From NCBI GenBank assembly GCA_012103375.1, contig WLWX01000001.1, positions 3,452,492-3,516,491 on the forward strand: a stretch of 64,000 nucleotides of DNA, written 5' to 3'. A program made the position numbers and the translations under genes. The notes under the pieces were generated by a model that ran no database searches, had not been told where the DNA came from, and saw nothing but the letters and a program-made list of their open reading frames with translations. Below, one piece after another: positions 1-9,952 of this stretch (the first letter of the stretch is position 1; the number at the start of each line of letters is the position of its first letter). The stretch comes from Paracoccaceae bacterium (GTDB lineage: Bacteria; Pseudomonadota; Alphaproteobacteria; Rhodobacterales; Rhodobacteraceae).

Positions 1-17
1 TGCGTGGCTGCGTCCAC

Positions 18-635
18 CTAGGCTGGCTCAAGGTAGGTGATCTCCAGAATTGCGGCCTCGGGGTCGGTGCGACTTTGCCAGACCTTGTAGTCGAAGGTCC
101 ACCGTTGTTGTGCATTTGACAGCTCGGATTTCCAGGAACGCCCCTTTGGCAGCAATGCTTTGCCGTCACTGGCAAGGTGGCGCGCAACATACCCGAGGAG
201 TTTCGGCAGCGGTGCCAGGGCGCGGGCGGAAACAACCTGAGTGTTCAGTGGTTCAAGGGATTCGATTCGGTCGATTGCCACGCGCGCCTTTAGATCCAGC
301 TGTTGTATGACCTGGCGCAGAAATGCGGCTTTGCGCTGATCGCTTTCGATAAGAACCATGTCTGGCCCACCCAGTTCGACCGCCTGAATCGCCACCACAA
401 GGCCGGGCAGCCCGCCGCCGCTGCCAAGATCTGCCCATTTTTGCGCGGTTTTCGCCATCGGATACAGCTGTAGCGCGTCGCGGATATGCCGGTTCCAGAT
501 ATCTTCGGTCGTCGCAGGCGCGATGAGATTGATCCGGCAGTTCCATTTCTCCAACAGTGCGACGTATGTGGTCAGGCGCGCCATTGTTTCACGTGAAACA
601 TTTTCCAGATCAGGCACTGCGAACAGATTTCTCAT
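18..635 (-). CDS. rsmG: 16S rRNA (guanine527-N7)-methyltransferase RsmG
   Basis: SAM-dependent methyltransferase that modifies G527 (E. coli numbering) of 16S rRNA. The 205-residue product has the usual RsmG length and shows the Rossmann SAM-binding motif [10 protein letters not shown] at about residues 69-78, followed by an acidic strand (LIES) and the late VSARALAPL segment typical of the family. It overlaps the end of mnmG by 26 nt and is last of the mnmE-mnmG-rsmG run visible here; parA/parB normally follow and would lie just left of the window. A parS palindrome is embedded near the 5' end and is translated as part of NVSRET. Identification is secure. Confidence 0.96.
   Translation of the reverse strand: MRNLFAVPDLENVSRETMARLTTYVALLEKWNCRINLIAPATTEDIWNRHIRDALQLYPMAKTAQKWADLGSGGGLPGLVVAIQAVELGGPDMVLIESDQRKAAFLRQVIQQLDLKARVAIDRIESLEPLNTQVVSARALAPLPKLLGYVARHLASDGKALLPKGRSWKSELSNAQQRWTFDYKVWQSRTDPEAAILEITYLEPA
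585..600. promoter_or_regulatory. parS centromere-like site 1 (inside rsmG)
   Basis: The sequence TGTTTCACGTGAAACA is a perfect 16-bp palindrome identical to the bacterial parS consensus bound by ParB. It lies inside the rsmG reading frame just after its start, 10 nt from the stop of mnmG. Known biology: ParB loads at origin-proximal parS sites for chromosome segregation and SMC loading. Seen directly; ParB binding is inferred from consensus identity. Confidence 0.95.
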
Positions 636-2484
636 CTTGCCGCAGACGCGCCAGCAGCAGCGTCAGAGCGGCCGGAGTCATCCCTTCGATACGGGCGGCC
701 TGTGCCAGGTTGGCAGGGCGGATCGCGGCAAGCTTTTCACGCAGCTCTCCGGACAGGCCATCAAGGGAAACATAGGAAAAATCGCCTGGAATCAGCGTCA
801 TGGAGTCCCGTGTCAGCTCGGCCACATCCGCCATCTGGCGTTTCACATAGGGTGCATATGTCGCGTCACGATGCAGTTGGCGGGCGATTTCGGGATCCAT
901 CGCCGCCAGATCCGGGACGGCCTGAGCCAAAGCCGCCACCGACGCACCGGGAATGGACAGAGCGTCGAACAAAGATCGCTTTGGACCGTCTGAATTAACA
1001 TTGATTCCAGTGGTTTTCAGGTCCGGTGCACTGATCATCTGCGATTCAAGCAACGCACGCGCACTGTCCAGCGCGGACTGCTTGGCCTCAAAAAACCTGG
1101 CGCGGGTATCGCTAACGCAGCCCAACTGCTGGCCCAGTGGTGTCAGCCTCTGGTCCGCATTGTCAGCCCGCAAGGACAAGCGGAATTCGGCGCGGGATGT
1201 GAACATGCGATATGGCTCACTGACACCTCGGGTCGTCAGATCGTCCAGCATCACGCCCGTATAGGATGTCGTTCGGTCCAGTATCGCAAGATCACGGCCA
1301 TAGGCCCGCGCCGCAGCGTTCAGCCCGGCGACAAGCCCCTGCGCGCCCGCCTCTTCATATCCAGTGGTGCCGTTGATCTGCCCAGCAAGAAACAGGTTCT
1401 CAGCCGCCGGAAGTTCCAGCGAAGGTGCCAGATTGCGCGGATCGACATAATCATATTCGATGGCATAACCGGGCTGCAAAATCTCTGCAGATTCAAGACC
1501 TTTGATCGAGCGGACATAATCCACCTGCACATCCTGCGGCAATGATGTCGAGATTCCGTTGGGATAAACGCTCGGCACGTCCAGGCCTTCGGGTTCCAGA
1601 AACACCTGATGCGCGTCCCGGTCGGCGAAACGCACAACTTTGTCTTCGATTGATGGGCAATAGCGTGGGCCGACCCCATCAATTTCGCCACCATACATGG
1701 CAGACCTGGCCAGATTATCGCGAATAATCTGATGCGTTCGCTCATTGGTATGGGTGATGCCACATGATATCTGTCGCGCCGAAGGCGCGTCTGACAAGAA
1801 CGATAGCATCTCGGGCTGATAGTCGCCCGCCTGCATATCAAGAACCGTCCAGTCAATACTTGCACTATCCAGCCGCGGCGGCGTGCCGGTTTTCAGGCGG
1901 CCCAAAGATACACCGAAGTCAGCAAAACGGGCTGACAAGCGGCCGGCACTGTCTTCGCCCATACGCCCACCCGATCGGCGTTCGGTCCCGATATGGATCG
2001 TACCACGCAGAAATGTACCCGTCGTCAGAACGGTTGCGCTTGCAGTCAGGCGGTCGCCACTTGCCAGCAGCACGCCGCCAACGCGGTGTCCCTGAAGCAC
2101 AAAATCCACAACCTCGCCCTCGATCACGGTGATCCATGGGTGATCCGAAATCATCGACTGAATGGCCGCGCGATACAGGCCACGGTCCATTTGCGCCCTC
2201 GGGCCCTGCACCGCCGGCCCTTTCGAGCGATTGAGCAACCGGAACTGGATACCAGCCCGATCCGCCGCTTTGCCCATAAGACCGTCAAGCGCATCAATTT
2301 CCCGAACCAGATGGCCCTTACCCAGCCCGCCAATCGCCGGATTGCAGGACATGACACCAATCGCGCTGGCTTTCAGCGTGACCAGCGCCACGCGCGCGCC
2401 GCGCCGCGCGGCCGCATGGGCCGCCTCGGTCCCGGCATGCCCGCCGCCAACCACCAAAACGTCAAAATGTTTCACGTGAAACAT
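610..2484 (-). CDS. mnmG: tRNA uridine-5-carboxymethylaminomethyl(34) synthesis enzyme MnmG
   Basis: FAD/NADH-dependent subunit of the MnmE-MnmG complex that builds (c)mnm5U at the wobble position of tRNAs. The product has 624 residues, normal for MnmG. The N-terminus carries the FAD-binding [10 protein letters not shown] motif at about residues 13-22, then the conserved [24 protein letters not shown] region (first residues around 45). The family segments around [10 protein letters not shown] and [13 protein letters not shown] are also present. The start is ATG at 2484 because the first six codons (MFHVKH) are the parS palindrome itself, as in other alphaproteobacteria. It follows mnmE by 3 nt. 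Confidence 0.97.
   Translation of the reverse strand: MFHVKHFDVLVVGGGHAGTEAAHAAARRGARVALVTLKASAIGVMSCNPAIGGLGKGHLVREIDALDGLMGKAADRAGIQFRLLNRSKGPAVQGPRAQMDRGLYRAAIQSMISDHPWITVIEGEVVDFVLQGHRVGGVLLASGDRLTASATVLTTGTFLRGTIHIGTERRSGGRMGEDSAGRLSARFADFGVSLGRLKTGTPPRLDSASIDWTVLDMQAGDYQPEMLSFLSDAPSARQISCGITHTNERTHQIIRDNLARSAMYGGEIDGVGPRYCPSIEDKVVRFADRDAHQVFLEPEGLDVPSVYPNGISTSLPQDVQVDYVRSIKGLESAEILQPGYAIEYDYVDPRNLAPSLELPAAENLFLAGQINGTTGYEEAGAQGLVAGLNAAARAYGRDLAILDRTTSYTGVMLDDLTTRGVSEPYRMFTSRAEFRLSLRADNADQRLTPLGQQLGCVSDTRARFFEAKQSALDSARALLESQMISAPDLKTTGINVNSDGPKRSLFDALSIPGASVAALAQAVPDLAAMDPEIARQLHRDATYAPYVKRQMADVAELTRDSMTLIPGDFSYVSLDGLSGELREKLAAIRPANLAQAARIEGMTPAALTLLLARLRQDEKSVRSA
2468..2483. promoter_or_regulatory. 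parS centromere-like site 2 (at the mnmG start)
   Basis: A second perfect copy of TGTTTCACGTGAAACA overlaps the first codons of mnmG and is translated as FHVKH after the initiator Met. It lies 1.9 kb from site 1. Together the two sites mark an origin-proximal partition region. Seen directly; the function follows from the parS consensus. Confidence 0.95.
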
Positions 2485-2487
2485 TCC

Positions 2488-3780
2488 TCATTTTCCAATG
2501 CAGAACGAAGAAAAAATCTCGTCCAGCAGCGATTCCACATCCACGCGCCCGATCACCTGGTCGATTGCCGCCGTTGCCATCCGCAGCTCAGCCGCCGCCA
2601 GGTCGAGCCCGATCGGGCCATTCGCCAATTTCACGCGCGCCGCGTCCAGATAGGCCAGCGCATCCTGAAACGCAACGCGGTGCCGATCGCGGGTCGCCAC
2701 AGAAGCTTGTTGCGCCCGCCCGGACAGGATTTCGACAATCCGCTCAATCAAGCAGTTCACGCCCGCCCCGGTCAGGCCTGACACCGCGCCCTCCGACATC
2801 GCAGCCCGTTGATCTGCCTTGGAGCGTAGCACAATATCATCCGGCCGAACCAACGCCGCCTCGGGCATTTCATCCGCATCGGTCAGAAAAACGCGCAGGT
2901 CGGCGGCTTCTGCACGGTCACGCGCCCGCGCGACGCCCAATTGTTCGACCGTATCTTCGGAGTCGCGCAACCCAGCTGTATCCAGAATGGTGACCGGCAG
3001 ACCTTGCAGATCCATCTGAACCTCAATCACGTCCCGCGTCGTCCCCGCCACATCTGAAGTGATCGCTGCCTCACGCCCCGCCAACCGGTTGAGCAATGTC
3101 GACTTGCCCACATTTGGCGCACCAACAATCGCAACTTCGAACCCATCCCGGATCCGCTCTGCCGCGTAAGACCCGGCAACCAGCTGGCGCATACATTCCT
3201 CTGCCCGGCCCAGCAATGCGGTGACTTCGGGTACGACATCTTCCGGCACGTCTTCATCGGCGAAATCAATCGACGCTTCCAGCAACGCCGCTGCGCGAAT
3301 CAGATCCCTGCGCAGGTCTTCCGCAGCCTCTCTTAATGCCCCGGCCATCACGGTCTGCGCCTGTTTCCGCTGCGCTGCGGTTTCGGCGTCAATAAGATCG
3401 CCCAGGCCATCGATCTCGGTCAGATCCAGACGCCCGTTTACCAGCGCCCTGCGTGTGAACTCTCCCGGCTCAGCGGGGCGAAGTCCGGGCATCTGCCCAA
3501 GCGCCGCCAGGGTCGCCGCCACGACGGCCCGACTGCCATGCAGATGCAGTTCTGCCACCGCTTCACCAGTAAAGCTGGCCCCGGCGTCAAACGTCAGTAC
3601 CAGCGCCTCATCCAGAATGTCCGTATCGGCACGCAAAACCCGCAGGCGTGCTTGCCGAGCTGGCGGCAAATCCCCGGCTAACGCCTGAACCGCCACATGC
3701 GCACCTGGCCCAGACAGCCGCACCACAGCCACACCCGCTTTGCCGCGCGCTGTCGCCTCTGCAAAGATCGTGTCAGACAT
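2488..3780 (-). CDS. mnmE: tRNA uridine-5-carboxymethylaminomethyl(34) synthesis GTPase MnmE
   Basis: GTPase partner of MnmG in wobble-uridine modification. The product has 430 residues from ATG at 3780 ([10 protein letters not shown]). Domains: an N-terminal formyl-THF-binding domain (residues 1-115), a helical domain, and an inserted G domain with P-loop GAPNVGKS (about 220-227), DTAG at about 266, and a diverged G4 (SKAD where NKAD is usual). The C-terminus is the hallmark FCIGK with the catalytic Cys. The neighbours mnmG and rsmG complete the standard cluster. The SKAD variant is the only oddity. Confidence 0.97.
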   Translation of the reverse strand: MSDTIFAEATARGKAGVAVVRLSGPGAHVAVQALAGDLPPARQARLRVLRADTDILDEALVLTFDAGASFTGEAVAELHLHGSRAVVAATLAALGQMPGLRPAEPGEFTRRALVNGRLDLTEIDGLGDLIDAETAAQRKQAQTVMAGALREAAEDLRRDLIRAAALLEASIDFADEDVPEDVVPEVTALLGRAEECMRQLVAGSYAAERIRDGFEVAIVGAPNVGKSTLLNRLAGREAAITSDVAGTTRDVIEVQMDLQGLPVTILDTAGLRDSEDTVEQLGVARARDRAEAADLRVFLTDADEMPEAALVRPDDIVLRSKADQRAAMSEGAVSGLTGAGVNCLIERIVEILSGRAQQASVATRDRHRVAFQDALAYLDAARVKLANGPIGLDLAAAELRMATAAIDQVIGRVDVESLLDEIFSSFCIGK

Positions 3781-3808
3781 ATTTAACACATTGTTTTAGA
3801 ACAATAAG

Positions 3809-5080
3809 TTACGCATTCATGGAATCGAATAACTCGGAATTCGTCTTGGTCTGTTTCAGTTTCGAGATCAGGAATTCAATCGCATCCGTGGTGCCCATCG
3901 GATTCAGGATGCGCCGCAAGACATAGGTCTTCTGAAGGTTCGCCTTGTCGGTCAGCAGCTCTTCTTTGCGTGTCCCGGACTTCAGCACATCCATCGCCGG
4001 ATACACCCGTTTGTCCGCAACCTTACGATCCAGCACGATTTCCGAGTTACCCGTGCCTTTGAATTCTTCAAAGATCACCTCGTCCATGCGGCTGCCGGTA
4101 TCGATCAGGGCCGTCGCGATGATCGTCAGGCTGCCACCTTCTTCGATATTCCGCGCCGCGCCAAAAAACCGCTTGGGCCGCTGCAGGGCGTTGGCGTCCA
4201 CACCGCCGGTCAGAACCTTGCCCGAGCTTGGCACAACCGTGTTGAACGCCCGGCCCAGCCGTGTGATCGAATCGAGCAGGATGACAACATTCCGTTTATG
4301 TTCCACCAACCGCTTGGCTTTCTCGATCACCATTTCCGAAACCGCCACGTGCCGTGTCGCCGGCTCGTCAAAAGTCGACGATACAACCTCTCCCTTCACG
4401 GACCGCTGCATGTCGGTCACTTCTTCGGGGCGCTCGTCGATCAGAAGGACGATCAGATAGCATTCCGGATGGTTCTGCTCGATCGAATGGGCGATGTTCT
4501 GCAACAGCACCGTCTTACCAGTCCGCGGGGGCGCAACAATCAGGCTCCGCTGGCCCTTTCCGATCGGCGCCACCAGATCAATAATCCGGGCCGAACGGTC
4601 TTTGATTGTCGGATCCTCGATCTCCATCTGCATCCGCTCATCCGGATAAAGCGGTGTCAGGTTTTCGAACGCCACCTTGTGACGCGCCTTTTCCGGGTCA
4701 TCGAAGTTGATCTTCTCGACACTGGCCAGCGCGAAATACCGCTCAGTCTCGTTGGGCGCATTGATCACCCCTTCGACCGTATCCCCGGTCCTGAGTGAGA
4801 ATTTGCGGATAACTTCAGGCGACACATAGATATCATCCGGACCCGGCAGATAGTTCGCCTCGGGCGAACGCAGGAAGCCGAATCCGTCCTGCAATACTTC
4901 CAACACCCCATCGCCCGAGATCTCCCATCCATCCTCGGCCTGCTCTTTCAGGATCGCGAACATCATGTCGCCCTTGCGCATGGTCGAGGCATTCTCGATC
5001 TCAAGTTCTTCAGCGTAGGACAGCAGGTCTTTGGGGCTTTGGGCTTTCAACTCGGAAAGCGTCAGTCGATCTTGGCTCAT
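3809..5080 (-). CDS. rho: transcription termination factor Rho
   Basis: Hexameric RNA-dependent ATPase that terminates transcription. The product has 423 residues. An N-terminal Rho_N/cold-shock RNA-binding region (residues 1-125, with [16 protein letters not shown]) is followed by a RecA-like ATPase with Walker A APPRTGKT at 183-190, Walker [12 protein letters not shown], and the Q/R-loop region. The position between mnmE and hemJ is the usual Rhodobacterales order. The start is ATG at 5080 ([12 protein letters not shown]). The 133-nt gap up to hemJ probably holds leader sequence; I see no clear signal in it. Confidence 0.97.
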   Translation of the reverse strand: MSQDRLTLSELKAQSPKDLLSYAEELEIENASTMRKGDMMFAILKEQAEDGWEISGDGVLEVLQDGFGFLRSPEANYLPGPDDIYVSPEVIRKFSLRTGDTVEGVINAPNETERYFALASVEKINFDDPEKARHKVAFENLTPLYPDERMQMEIEDPTIKDRSARIIDLVAPIGKGQRSLIVAPPRTGKTVLLQNIAHSIEQNHPECYLIVLLIDERPEEVTDMQRSVKGEVVSSTFDEPATRHVAVSEMVIEKAKRLVEHKRNVVILLDSITRLGRAFNTVVPSSGKVLTGGVDANALQRPKRFFGAARNIEEGGSLTIIATALIDTGSRMDEVIFEEFKGTGNSEIVLDRKVADKRVYPAMDVLKSGTRKEELLTDKANLQKTYVLRRILNPMGTTDAIEFLISKLKQTKTNSELFDSMNA

Positions 5081-5213
5081 TTTGAAATATCACCTGAACC
5101 GGGCCATTTGGGCCGCGCGGTTCTGTTTGGGTTGGGAAATCACCACGGCACCAGAACGGGCCGCTTGACCAAGGCAGATAAGGCCGTCACCGCGACCTGT
5201 CAACAAAAGCTGT

Positions 5214-5660
5214 TCAGAACGGGCGAACGATGACCGAGATGACGATGACCACAACCAGCACGGTCGGCACCTCATTCATCAACCGATAGTGCTTTCCGGT
5301 CCGCGTGTTCTTCCCCGCCACAAATTCGTGCTGCCGCGCCAGACACCAATGATGAAACCAGGTCATCGCCAGTACTGCCGCCGCCTTGGACCAGGGCCAC
5401 CAGGAGGCCCAATCGACGATGCCGGGCGTGAACACCAGGGTCAGCCCGAACACCCAAGCCGCAACCATCGCCGGACGCATGATCACCTTCAGCAGCTTGC
5501 CCTGCATCATGGTCAGAAGTGCTGCATGCCCCTTTTCCCCCTGCTCGGCATTGTGAACAAACAGTCGAGGCAGATAGAACAGCCCTGCCATCCATGCGAT
5601 GACCGAGATTACATGAGCCGCCTTGACCCAGGGATAAATCGCGAAAAGAACCTCGGTCAT
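5214..5660 (-). CDS. hemJ: protoporphyrinogen IX oxidase HemJ
   Basis: Membrane protein of 148 residues, the normal HemJ size, with four hydrophobic segments. The family pattern WVKAAHVISVIAWMAGLFYLPR near the N-terminus (from about residue 11) contains the conserved His that is a heme ligand in characterised HemJ. YRLMNEVPT near the C-terminus is also characteristic. It catalyses oxidation of protoporphyrinogen IX to protoporphyrin IX in oxygen-requiring heme synthesis. It lies upstream of rho and on the edge of the proposed replication origin. Confidence 0.93.
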   Translation of the reverse strand: MTEVLFAIYPWVKAAHVISVIAWMAGLFYLPRLFVHNAEQGEKGHAALLTMMQGKLLKVIMRPAMVAAWVFGLTLVFTPGIVDWASWWPWSKAAAVLAMTWFHHWCLARQHEFVAGKNTRTGKHYRLMNEVPTVLVVVIVISVIVRPF

Positions 5661-6068
5661 TCAGACATCCTTCTTCGGCCTTCCTTCTAATAATAATATA
5701 AGAAGAAAGAAAAGATGATGATGATGTAGGGGTTGTGCAGAACCGGGATACTTTGCTGATCCACAAGGATGTCAACACTTCCGGCCTTGGGGATACGCCA
5801 GCACGCAGTTATCCCAAAAAATACATAACTATCTGTTATAAAACGGGAATATAAGATATACCCTTGTGCATTGTTTTCTTTGAACGCACTAACAACAGTC
5901 TTCCCCACAAACCGCATCACCGCATGAACGACGTTTTTTCACCGTGGATAGTTCTGGGCATCTGATCCCCGTGTCCGGCCCGTCGACCCAAATATGGCGG
6001 GGCACTGGACGTCTGCGCGCTTTTGGGTCCCTATGCACCCGACTTGTCCACATGGTTACACAAAGATC
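5661..6068. other. putative chromosomal replication origin (oriC), intergenic hemJ-maf
   Basis: A 408-bp gene-free stretch between divergent hemJ and maf. It begins with an A-rich tract (about 5689-5730) and contains an AT-rich block (about 5809-5865) in a GC-rich genome. DnaA-box-like 9-mers: TGTGCAGAA at 5734-5742 (reverse of TTCTGCACA), TGATCCACA at 5757-5765, TTGTCCACA at 6044-6052, and weaker TTATCCCAA (5809) and TTCCCCACA (5901). In alphaproteobacteria such as Caulobacter the origin lies near the maf/aroE/coaE/dnaQ genes and the mnm-par cluster. The combination of AT-richness, boxes, strand divergence and two parS sites within 6 kb supports oriC; this remains inference. A 77-codon ORF inside it looks spurious. 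Confidence 0.7.
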
Positions 6069-6662
6069 ATGCCGTTGATCCTCGCCTCATCCTCTGCCAT
6101 CCGGCGCAGTCTGTTGGAAAACGCAGGCGTTCCCGTCACGGTCAATCCGGCCCGCATTGATGAGGATGCTCTGCGCGCCAGTCTTGCGGCAGATGACACC
6201 AACCCGCATGATATGGCCGACGCTCTGGCGGATATGAAAGCCCGAAAAGTGGCGCGCAGCCACCCGGAGGCAACGGTTCTCGGGTGCGATCAGATCCTGT
6301 CGCTGAAAGGTCAGGTGTTCGCCAAACCGGAAACGCCTGAACAAGCTGTCGAACAACTCACTATGCTGTCCGGCCAGACCCATCAATTGCATTCCGCTGT
6401 CGTGGCGGTCGGTGCGCAGGGCCCGCTCTGGCGGCATGTCGGGCAGGTGCGCCTGACAATGCGGACCGCTTCAGAGGGGTATATATCCGATTACGTCGCG
6501 CGAAACTGGGAATCGATTCGCCACTCGGTCGGAGCCTATAAACTGGAAGAAGAAGGCGCACGCCTGTTCACCCGGATCGAAGGCGACTATTTCACCGTTC
6601 TGGGCCTGCCGCTGTTGGAATTGCTCGGCTGGCTCACCACGCGCGGAGATATTGCCAGATGA
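6069..6662 (+). CDS. maf: Maf/HAM1-like nucleotide pyrophosphatase
   Basis: Maf family NTP pyrophosphatase of 197 residues that hydrolyses non-canonical or selected nucleotides and has been linked to septum inhibition. The N-terminal motif [18 protein letters not shown] is the family signature (SxSxxRxxLL). VLGCDQIL carries the catalytic acidic residue, and [15 protein letters not shown] is the conserved C-terminal block. ATG at 6069 is chosen because the signature starts directly after it; longer starts would extend into the oriC region. Its stop overlaps the aroE start (ATGA). Confidence 0.92.
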   Translation: MPLILASSSAIRRSLLENAGVPVTVNPARIDEDALRASLAADDTNPHDMADALADMKARKVARSHPEATVLGCDQILSLKGQVFAKPETPEQAVEQLTMLSGQTHQLHSAVVAVGAQGPLWRHVGQVRLTMRTASEGYISDYVARNWESIRHSVGAYKLEEEGARLFTRIEGDYFTVLGLPLLELLGWLTTRGDIAR

Positions 6663-7492
6663 TACATCGTATTCCCCTGGCCGCTGTCCTTGGCCATCCG
6701 GTTGCGCATTCCCGTTCGCCCGCGTTGCAAGGTCACTGGTTGGCCCGCTATGACATCCCCGGACACTACATCCCGATCGACGTGGGGCCAGATGACCTAG
6801 GCCAGGCCCTGCGCCAGTTACCGAGCCTCGGCTTCGTCGGCGCAAACGTCACGATTCCGCATAAAGAGGCTGCATTGGCCCTGGCAACCACGGCGACAGA
6901 CCGGGCGAAAGCCATCGGCGCGGCAAACACCCTGACCTTCGGTGAAGATGGCGCGATTCACGCCGATAACACCGACGGTTACGGTTTCCTTGCGAATCTG
7001 ACCGCAGGTGCGCCAAATTGGCGGCCCGAATCCGGGACAGCGCTGGTGCTTGGCGCAGGTGGCGCGGCGCGGGGCATTCTGCATGCCTTGGTGGAAGCGG
7101 GTCACAGCGACATCCTGCTTGCCAATCGAACGCGCGAAAAATCGCAGCGTCTGGCCGATGATCTTGGTTCTTCGGTTCAGGTCATCGATTGGGACACTGT
7201 GGAGGCCGCGCTGCCCGATACCACCCTTTTGGTGAACACCACGGCGCTGGGCATGGATGGGCAGGCACCGTTAACCCTTGACCTGTCCGACCTACCGACA
7301 TCCTGCACCGTGACCGATATCGTCTATGCGCCGCTTGAAACACCGCTTCTGAAATCGGCGCGCGCGCATGGCTGCGCGGTCGTCGATGGCCTTGGAATGT
7401 TGCTCCATCAGGCGGCGCCAGGGTTCGAGGCCTGGTTCGGTCGCGCCCCCGAAGTTGATGACGAATTGCGCCGCGCCGTCTTGCGCGCATGA
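6659..7492 (+). CDS. aroE: shikimate dehydrogenase (NADP+)
   Basis: Reduces 3-dehydroshikimate to shikimate in aromatic amino acid synthesis. The 277-residue product shows the substrate-binding [13 protein letters not shown] at about residues 12-24, NVTIPHKE with the catalytic Lys, NTDGYGF, and the NADP-binding GAGGAARGI motif at about residue 131. It is translationally coupled (ATGA) to maf upstream and coaE downstream. Confidence 0.96.
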   Translation: MIHRIPLAAVLGHPVAHSRSPALQGHWLARYDIPGHYIPIDVGPDDLGQALRQLPSLGFVGANVTIPHKEAALALATTATDRAKAIGAANTLTFGEDGAIHADNTDGYGFLANLTAGAPNWRPESGTALVLGAGGAARGILHALVEAGHSDILLANRTREKSQRLADDLGSSVQVIDWDTVEAALPDTTLLVNTTALGMDGQAPLTLDLSDLPTSCTVTDIVYAPLETPLLKSARAHGCAVVDGLGMLLHQAAPGFEAWFGRAPEVDDELRRAVLRA

Positions 7493-8103
7493 ACCGCCAG
7501 ACCGGACATCCGCCCTTCCTTATCGGCCTGACCGGCTCCATCGGCATGGGAAAAACCACGACCGCGGCCATGTTTGCGGACCACGGTGTTGCGGTCTGGG
7601 ATGCGGATGCAGCTGTTCATCGCCTTTATGGCCCGGGCGGCGCGGCTGTCGCCCCGCTTGAAAGGCTCTGCCCTGAGGCGGCGAAAAACGAAACGGTGGA
7701 TCGCGCCGCGCTCAGCAATTGGATCTCGGGTGATCCGGCGCGGTTGAAGCGCCTCGAACTGATCGTGCACCCGTTGGTTGCCGAAGACCGGGCGCAGTTC
7801 ATTGCAACATCAGATGCCCCGGTTATCCTGCTCGACATACCACTGTTGTTTGAAACCGGCGCGGACGCTGACGTGAACCTGACCGTCGTGGTCTCGGCGC
7901 CCGAAGCGGTACAGCGCGCCCGCGTCCTTGCCCGCCCCGGGATGACGCCCGAAAAGCTTGCAACGATCCTTGCCCGTCAGATGCCGGACGCCGAAAAACG
8001 CGCCCGCGCTGATCACATTATCGACACCAGCAGCCTTGAAGCCGCGCGTGCGTGCGTTCAGAACGTCATGGACAAAATCCACCAAAGGCAGCCCGATGCG
8101 TGA
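7489..8103 (+). CDS. coaE: dephospho-CoA kinase
   Basis: Last step of coenzyme A synthesis: ATP-dependent phosphorylation of dephospho-CoA. The 204-residue product has P-loop [12 protein letters not shown] at about residues 13-24, the family [10 protein letters not shown] segment, and [11 protein letters not shown] (about 107-117). It overlaps aroE by 4 nt and its end overlaps the dnaQ start by 8 nt (ATGCGTGA), so the four genes maf-aroE-coaE-dnaQ appear to be one transcript. Confidence 0.95.
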   Translation: MNRQTGHPPFLIGLTGSIGMGKTTTAAMFADHGVAVWDADAAVHRLYGPGGAAVAPLERLCPEAAKNETVDRAALSNWISGDPARLKRLELIVHPLVAEDRAQFIATSDAPVILLDIPLLFETGADADVNLTVVVSAPEAVQRARVLARPGMTPEKLATILARQMPDAEKRARADHIIDTSSLEAARACVQNVMDKIHQRQPDA

Positions 8104-8785
8104 GATTGTTCTGGACACCGAAACCACAGGATTTGACCCCGGCACCGGCGACCGGATTGTCGAAATCGGCGCGGTAGAGCTGAATGGCCACATCCCGACG
8201 GGGCGGACCTATCACCAATATATCAACCCCGAACGCGCCATGCCGGATGAGGCGTTTCAGGTTCACGGGCTTGGCGACGACTTCCTGCGCGACAAACCGA
8301 AGTTCGCCGCAATCGGACAGGCATTTCTGGACTTCATTGGTGATGCGAAACTGGTGATCCATAATGCCGCCTTCGACATCAAGTTCCTGAATGCGGAACT
8401 AGGCTGGATGAAACTGCCGCCGATCCCCTGGGATCAGGCAATTGATACGCTGGAAATAGCACGCCGGAAGTTTCCGGGCTCTCCGGCGTCGCTTGACGCG
8501 CTTTGCCGTCGGTTCAACATCGACAACAGTTCACGCACCCTGCACGGCGCGCTACTCGACAGCGAAATATTGGCAGAGGTCTATCTGGAGCTGATTGGCG
8601 GGCGGCAGCCGGATTTTGCGCTCGCCTCGAACCAGACGACGACGGTTGCGGGAATCTCGGACGACTGGCGGCCCACGCCCCGGCCAAGCCCGCTGCCGAC
8701 CCGGCTGAGTGCGGCCGAAAAAAAAGCCCATGCCGCCTTTGTGGACGGCATGGGCGATGATGCGCTGTGGCGCAAATTCAACTAG
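8096..8785 (+). CDS. dnaQ: DNA polymerase III epsilon subunit (3'-5' proofreading exonuclease)
   Basis: 229-residue DnaQ from ATG at 8096 ([15 protein letters not shown]). Exo I motif DTETTG at residues 7-12 supplies the metal-binding Asp and Glu. Exo II is [11 protein letters not shown], and Exo III contains [12 protein letters not shown] with the catalytic His and Asp. A Pro-rich linker ([14 protein letters not shown]) precedes the C-terminal segment, which in DnaQ binds the alpha subunit. It is convergent with secB and overlaps its end by 8 nt. Confidence 0.95.
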   Translation: MREIVLDTETTGFDPGTGDRIVEIGAVELNGHIPTGRTYHQYINPERAMPDEAFQVHGLGDDFLRDKPKFAAIGQAFLDFIGDAKLVIHNAAFDIKFLNAELGWMKLPPIPWDQAIDTLEIARRKFPGSPASLDALCRRFNIDNSSRTLHGALLDSEILAEVYLELIGGRQPDFALASNQTTTVAGISDDWRPTPRPSPLPTRLSAAEKKAHAAFVDGMGDDALWRKFN

Positions 8786-9290
8786 GGCGCGGTTCCTCGG
8801 CGCTGCCTTCCGCCTTGGCGCGCTGGGCCAGCGAGTTCCGATAGACCTGCATAAAGTCGATGTTGTCCAGATTAAGCGGCGGGAAGCCACCTTCGCGGGT
8901 GATGTCGGCGACCAGACGACGGATATAGGGAAACAGCATCCGCGGGCATTCGATCGACAGGAACGGGTGCAATTGTTCCTCTGGCACGCCTTCGATCTGG
9001 AAGATTCCGCCGTACTGCAATTCCAGCAGAAACAGAGTGTCCTCGGTGCCTTTATTTTTTGAGGTGACGTTGAATCGCGTCACAACCTCATACTGGCCCT
9101 CGGCGGCACGTTTTTTCGGTTCCAGCGAAACCTGCACCTGAATATCGGGGTTCACTTCACCCTGAATGCCCTTCTGGGCGACGATGTTTTCGAAGCTCAG
9201 GTCACGGATGAACTGTGCCATCACGTTCATTTTAACTTGCGGCTTGGTCTCGGGCGCTGGGGTTGCGGCACCGTTGTCGGTTTCGGCCAT
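8778..9290 (-). CDS. secB: protein-export chaperone SecB
   Basis: Cytosolic tetrameric chaperone that keeps preproteins export-competent and delivers them to SecA. The 170-residue product has the family blocks [11 protein letters not shown], the beta-sheet region [11 protein letters not shown], and the conserved [26 protein letters not shown] stretch (residues about 117-142). The start is the ATG at 9290 (MAETDNG). It is alone on the minus strand, convergent with dnaQ. Confidence 0.96.
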   Translation of the reverse strand: MAETDNGAATPAPETKPQVKMNVMAQFIRDLSFENIVAQKGIQGEVNPDIQVQVSLEPKKRAAEGQYEVVTRFNVTSKNKGTEDTLFLLELQYGGIFQIEGVPEEQLHPFLSIECPRMLFPYIRRLVADITREGGFPPLNLDNIDFMQVYRNSLAQRAKAEGSAEEPRPS

Positions 9291-9351
9291 CAATCTCTCC
9301 TGGCGATGGGAATGAATGTTGGCGCGTCCTTATCAGGGGTGCGCGCGGGCC

Positions 9352-9846
9352 TCAATGCCGGGTCCAGCCTGATGGCGGACCCTGGGGTGCCCCGGGCAGC
9401 GGTTTGCCATCCGAAGGTGTTACATCGCTGAAGTCACCGTCAATGATATCGTCGCGCATGGGGCGCTGCGGTTGCTGGTCGCCATAGGAAAACTGCTGCA
9501 CTGTAACCTTGCTGCGTAGCCAGCGATAAGCCGCGGCGCGGAACGCAGGGATCAACAGGGCAAAGCCAACGGCGTCGGTGAAGAACCCTGGCGTCAGCAA
9601 CAATGCGCCAGAGATCAGGATCATCGCGCCATGGGCCAGCGGTTCGGTTGGATCGCGAAGCTCGTTGATCGACCCGCGCAGCTGCGCGATGGCCAGCGCC
9701 CCCTGCTGACGGACCAGCCAAGTGCCCAGAATCGCCGTCAGAACAACGATTCCCAGTGTTGGCCACAGGCCGATTGCCCCGCCCACCTGAATGAACAGCG
9801 CAATTTCGATCAGCGGAACGGCCAGAAAGGCCAAAAACAAGTACAT
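9352..9846 (-). CDS. fxsA: FxsA family membrane protein
   Basis: FxsA-type cytoplasmic membrane protein of 164 residues; in E. coli overproduction relieves F-plasmid exclusion of phage T7. Starting at ATG 9846 (MYLFLAFLAVPLIEIALFIQVGG), it has three to four hydrophobic segments, the conserved EIALFIQVGGAIGLWPTL block, and LLLTPGFFTDAVGF typical of the family. The C-terminal tail (about 40 residues) is polar and Pro/Gln-rich. It is divergent from timA, as in other Rhodobacterales. Confidence 0.88.
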   Translation of the reverse strand: MYLFLAFLAVPLIEIALFIQVGGAIGLWPTLGIVVLTAILGTWLVRQQGALAIAQLRGSINELRDPTEPLAHGAMILISGALLLTPGFFTDAVGFALLIPAFRAAAYRWLRSKVTVQQFSYGDQQPQRPMRDDIIDGDFSDVTPSDGKPLPGAPQGPPSGWTRH

Positions 9847-9952
9847 GTGATCCTCCGAACCCAGGGGGCGACGGTGGACAGGTCCACCCGCGCACCATAC
9901 ATAGTGATCGGGGCGCGGGATTTCCAAGCCCATTGGTCAAGATTGAGGTCAC

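Noticed and set aside
5687-5920. A 77-codon minus-strand frame in the hemJ-maf gap.
   Set aside because: Atypical composition, no ribosome-binding site, and the region is better explained as an AT-rich origin.
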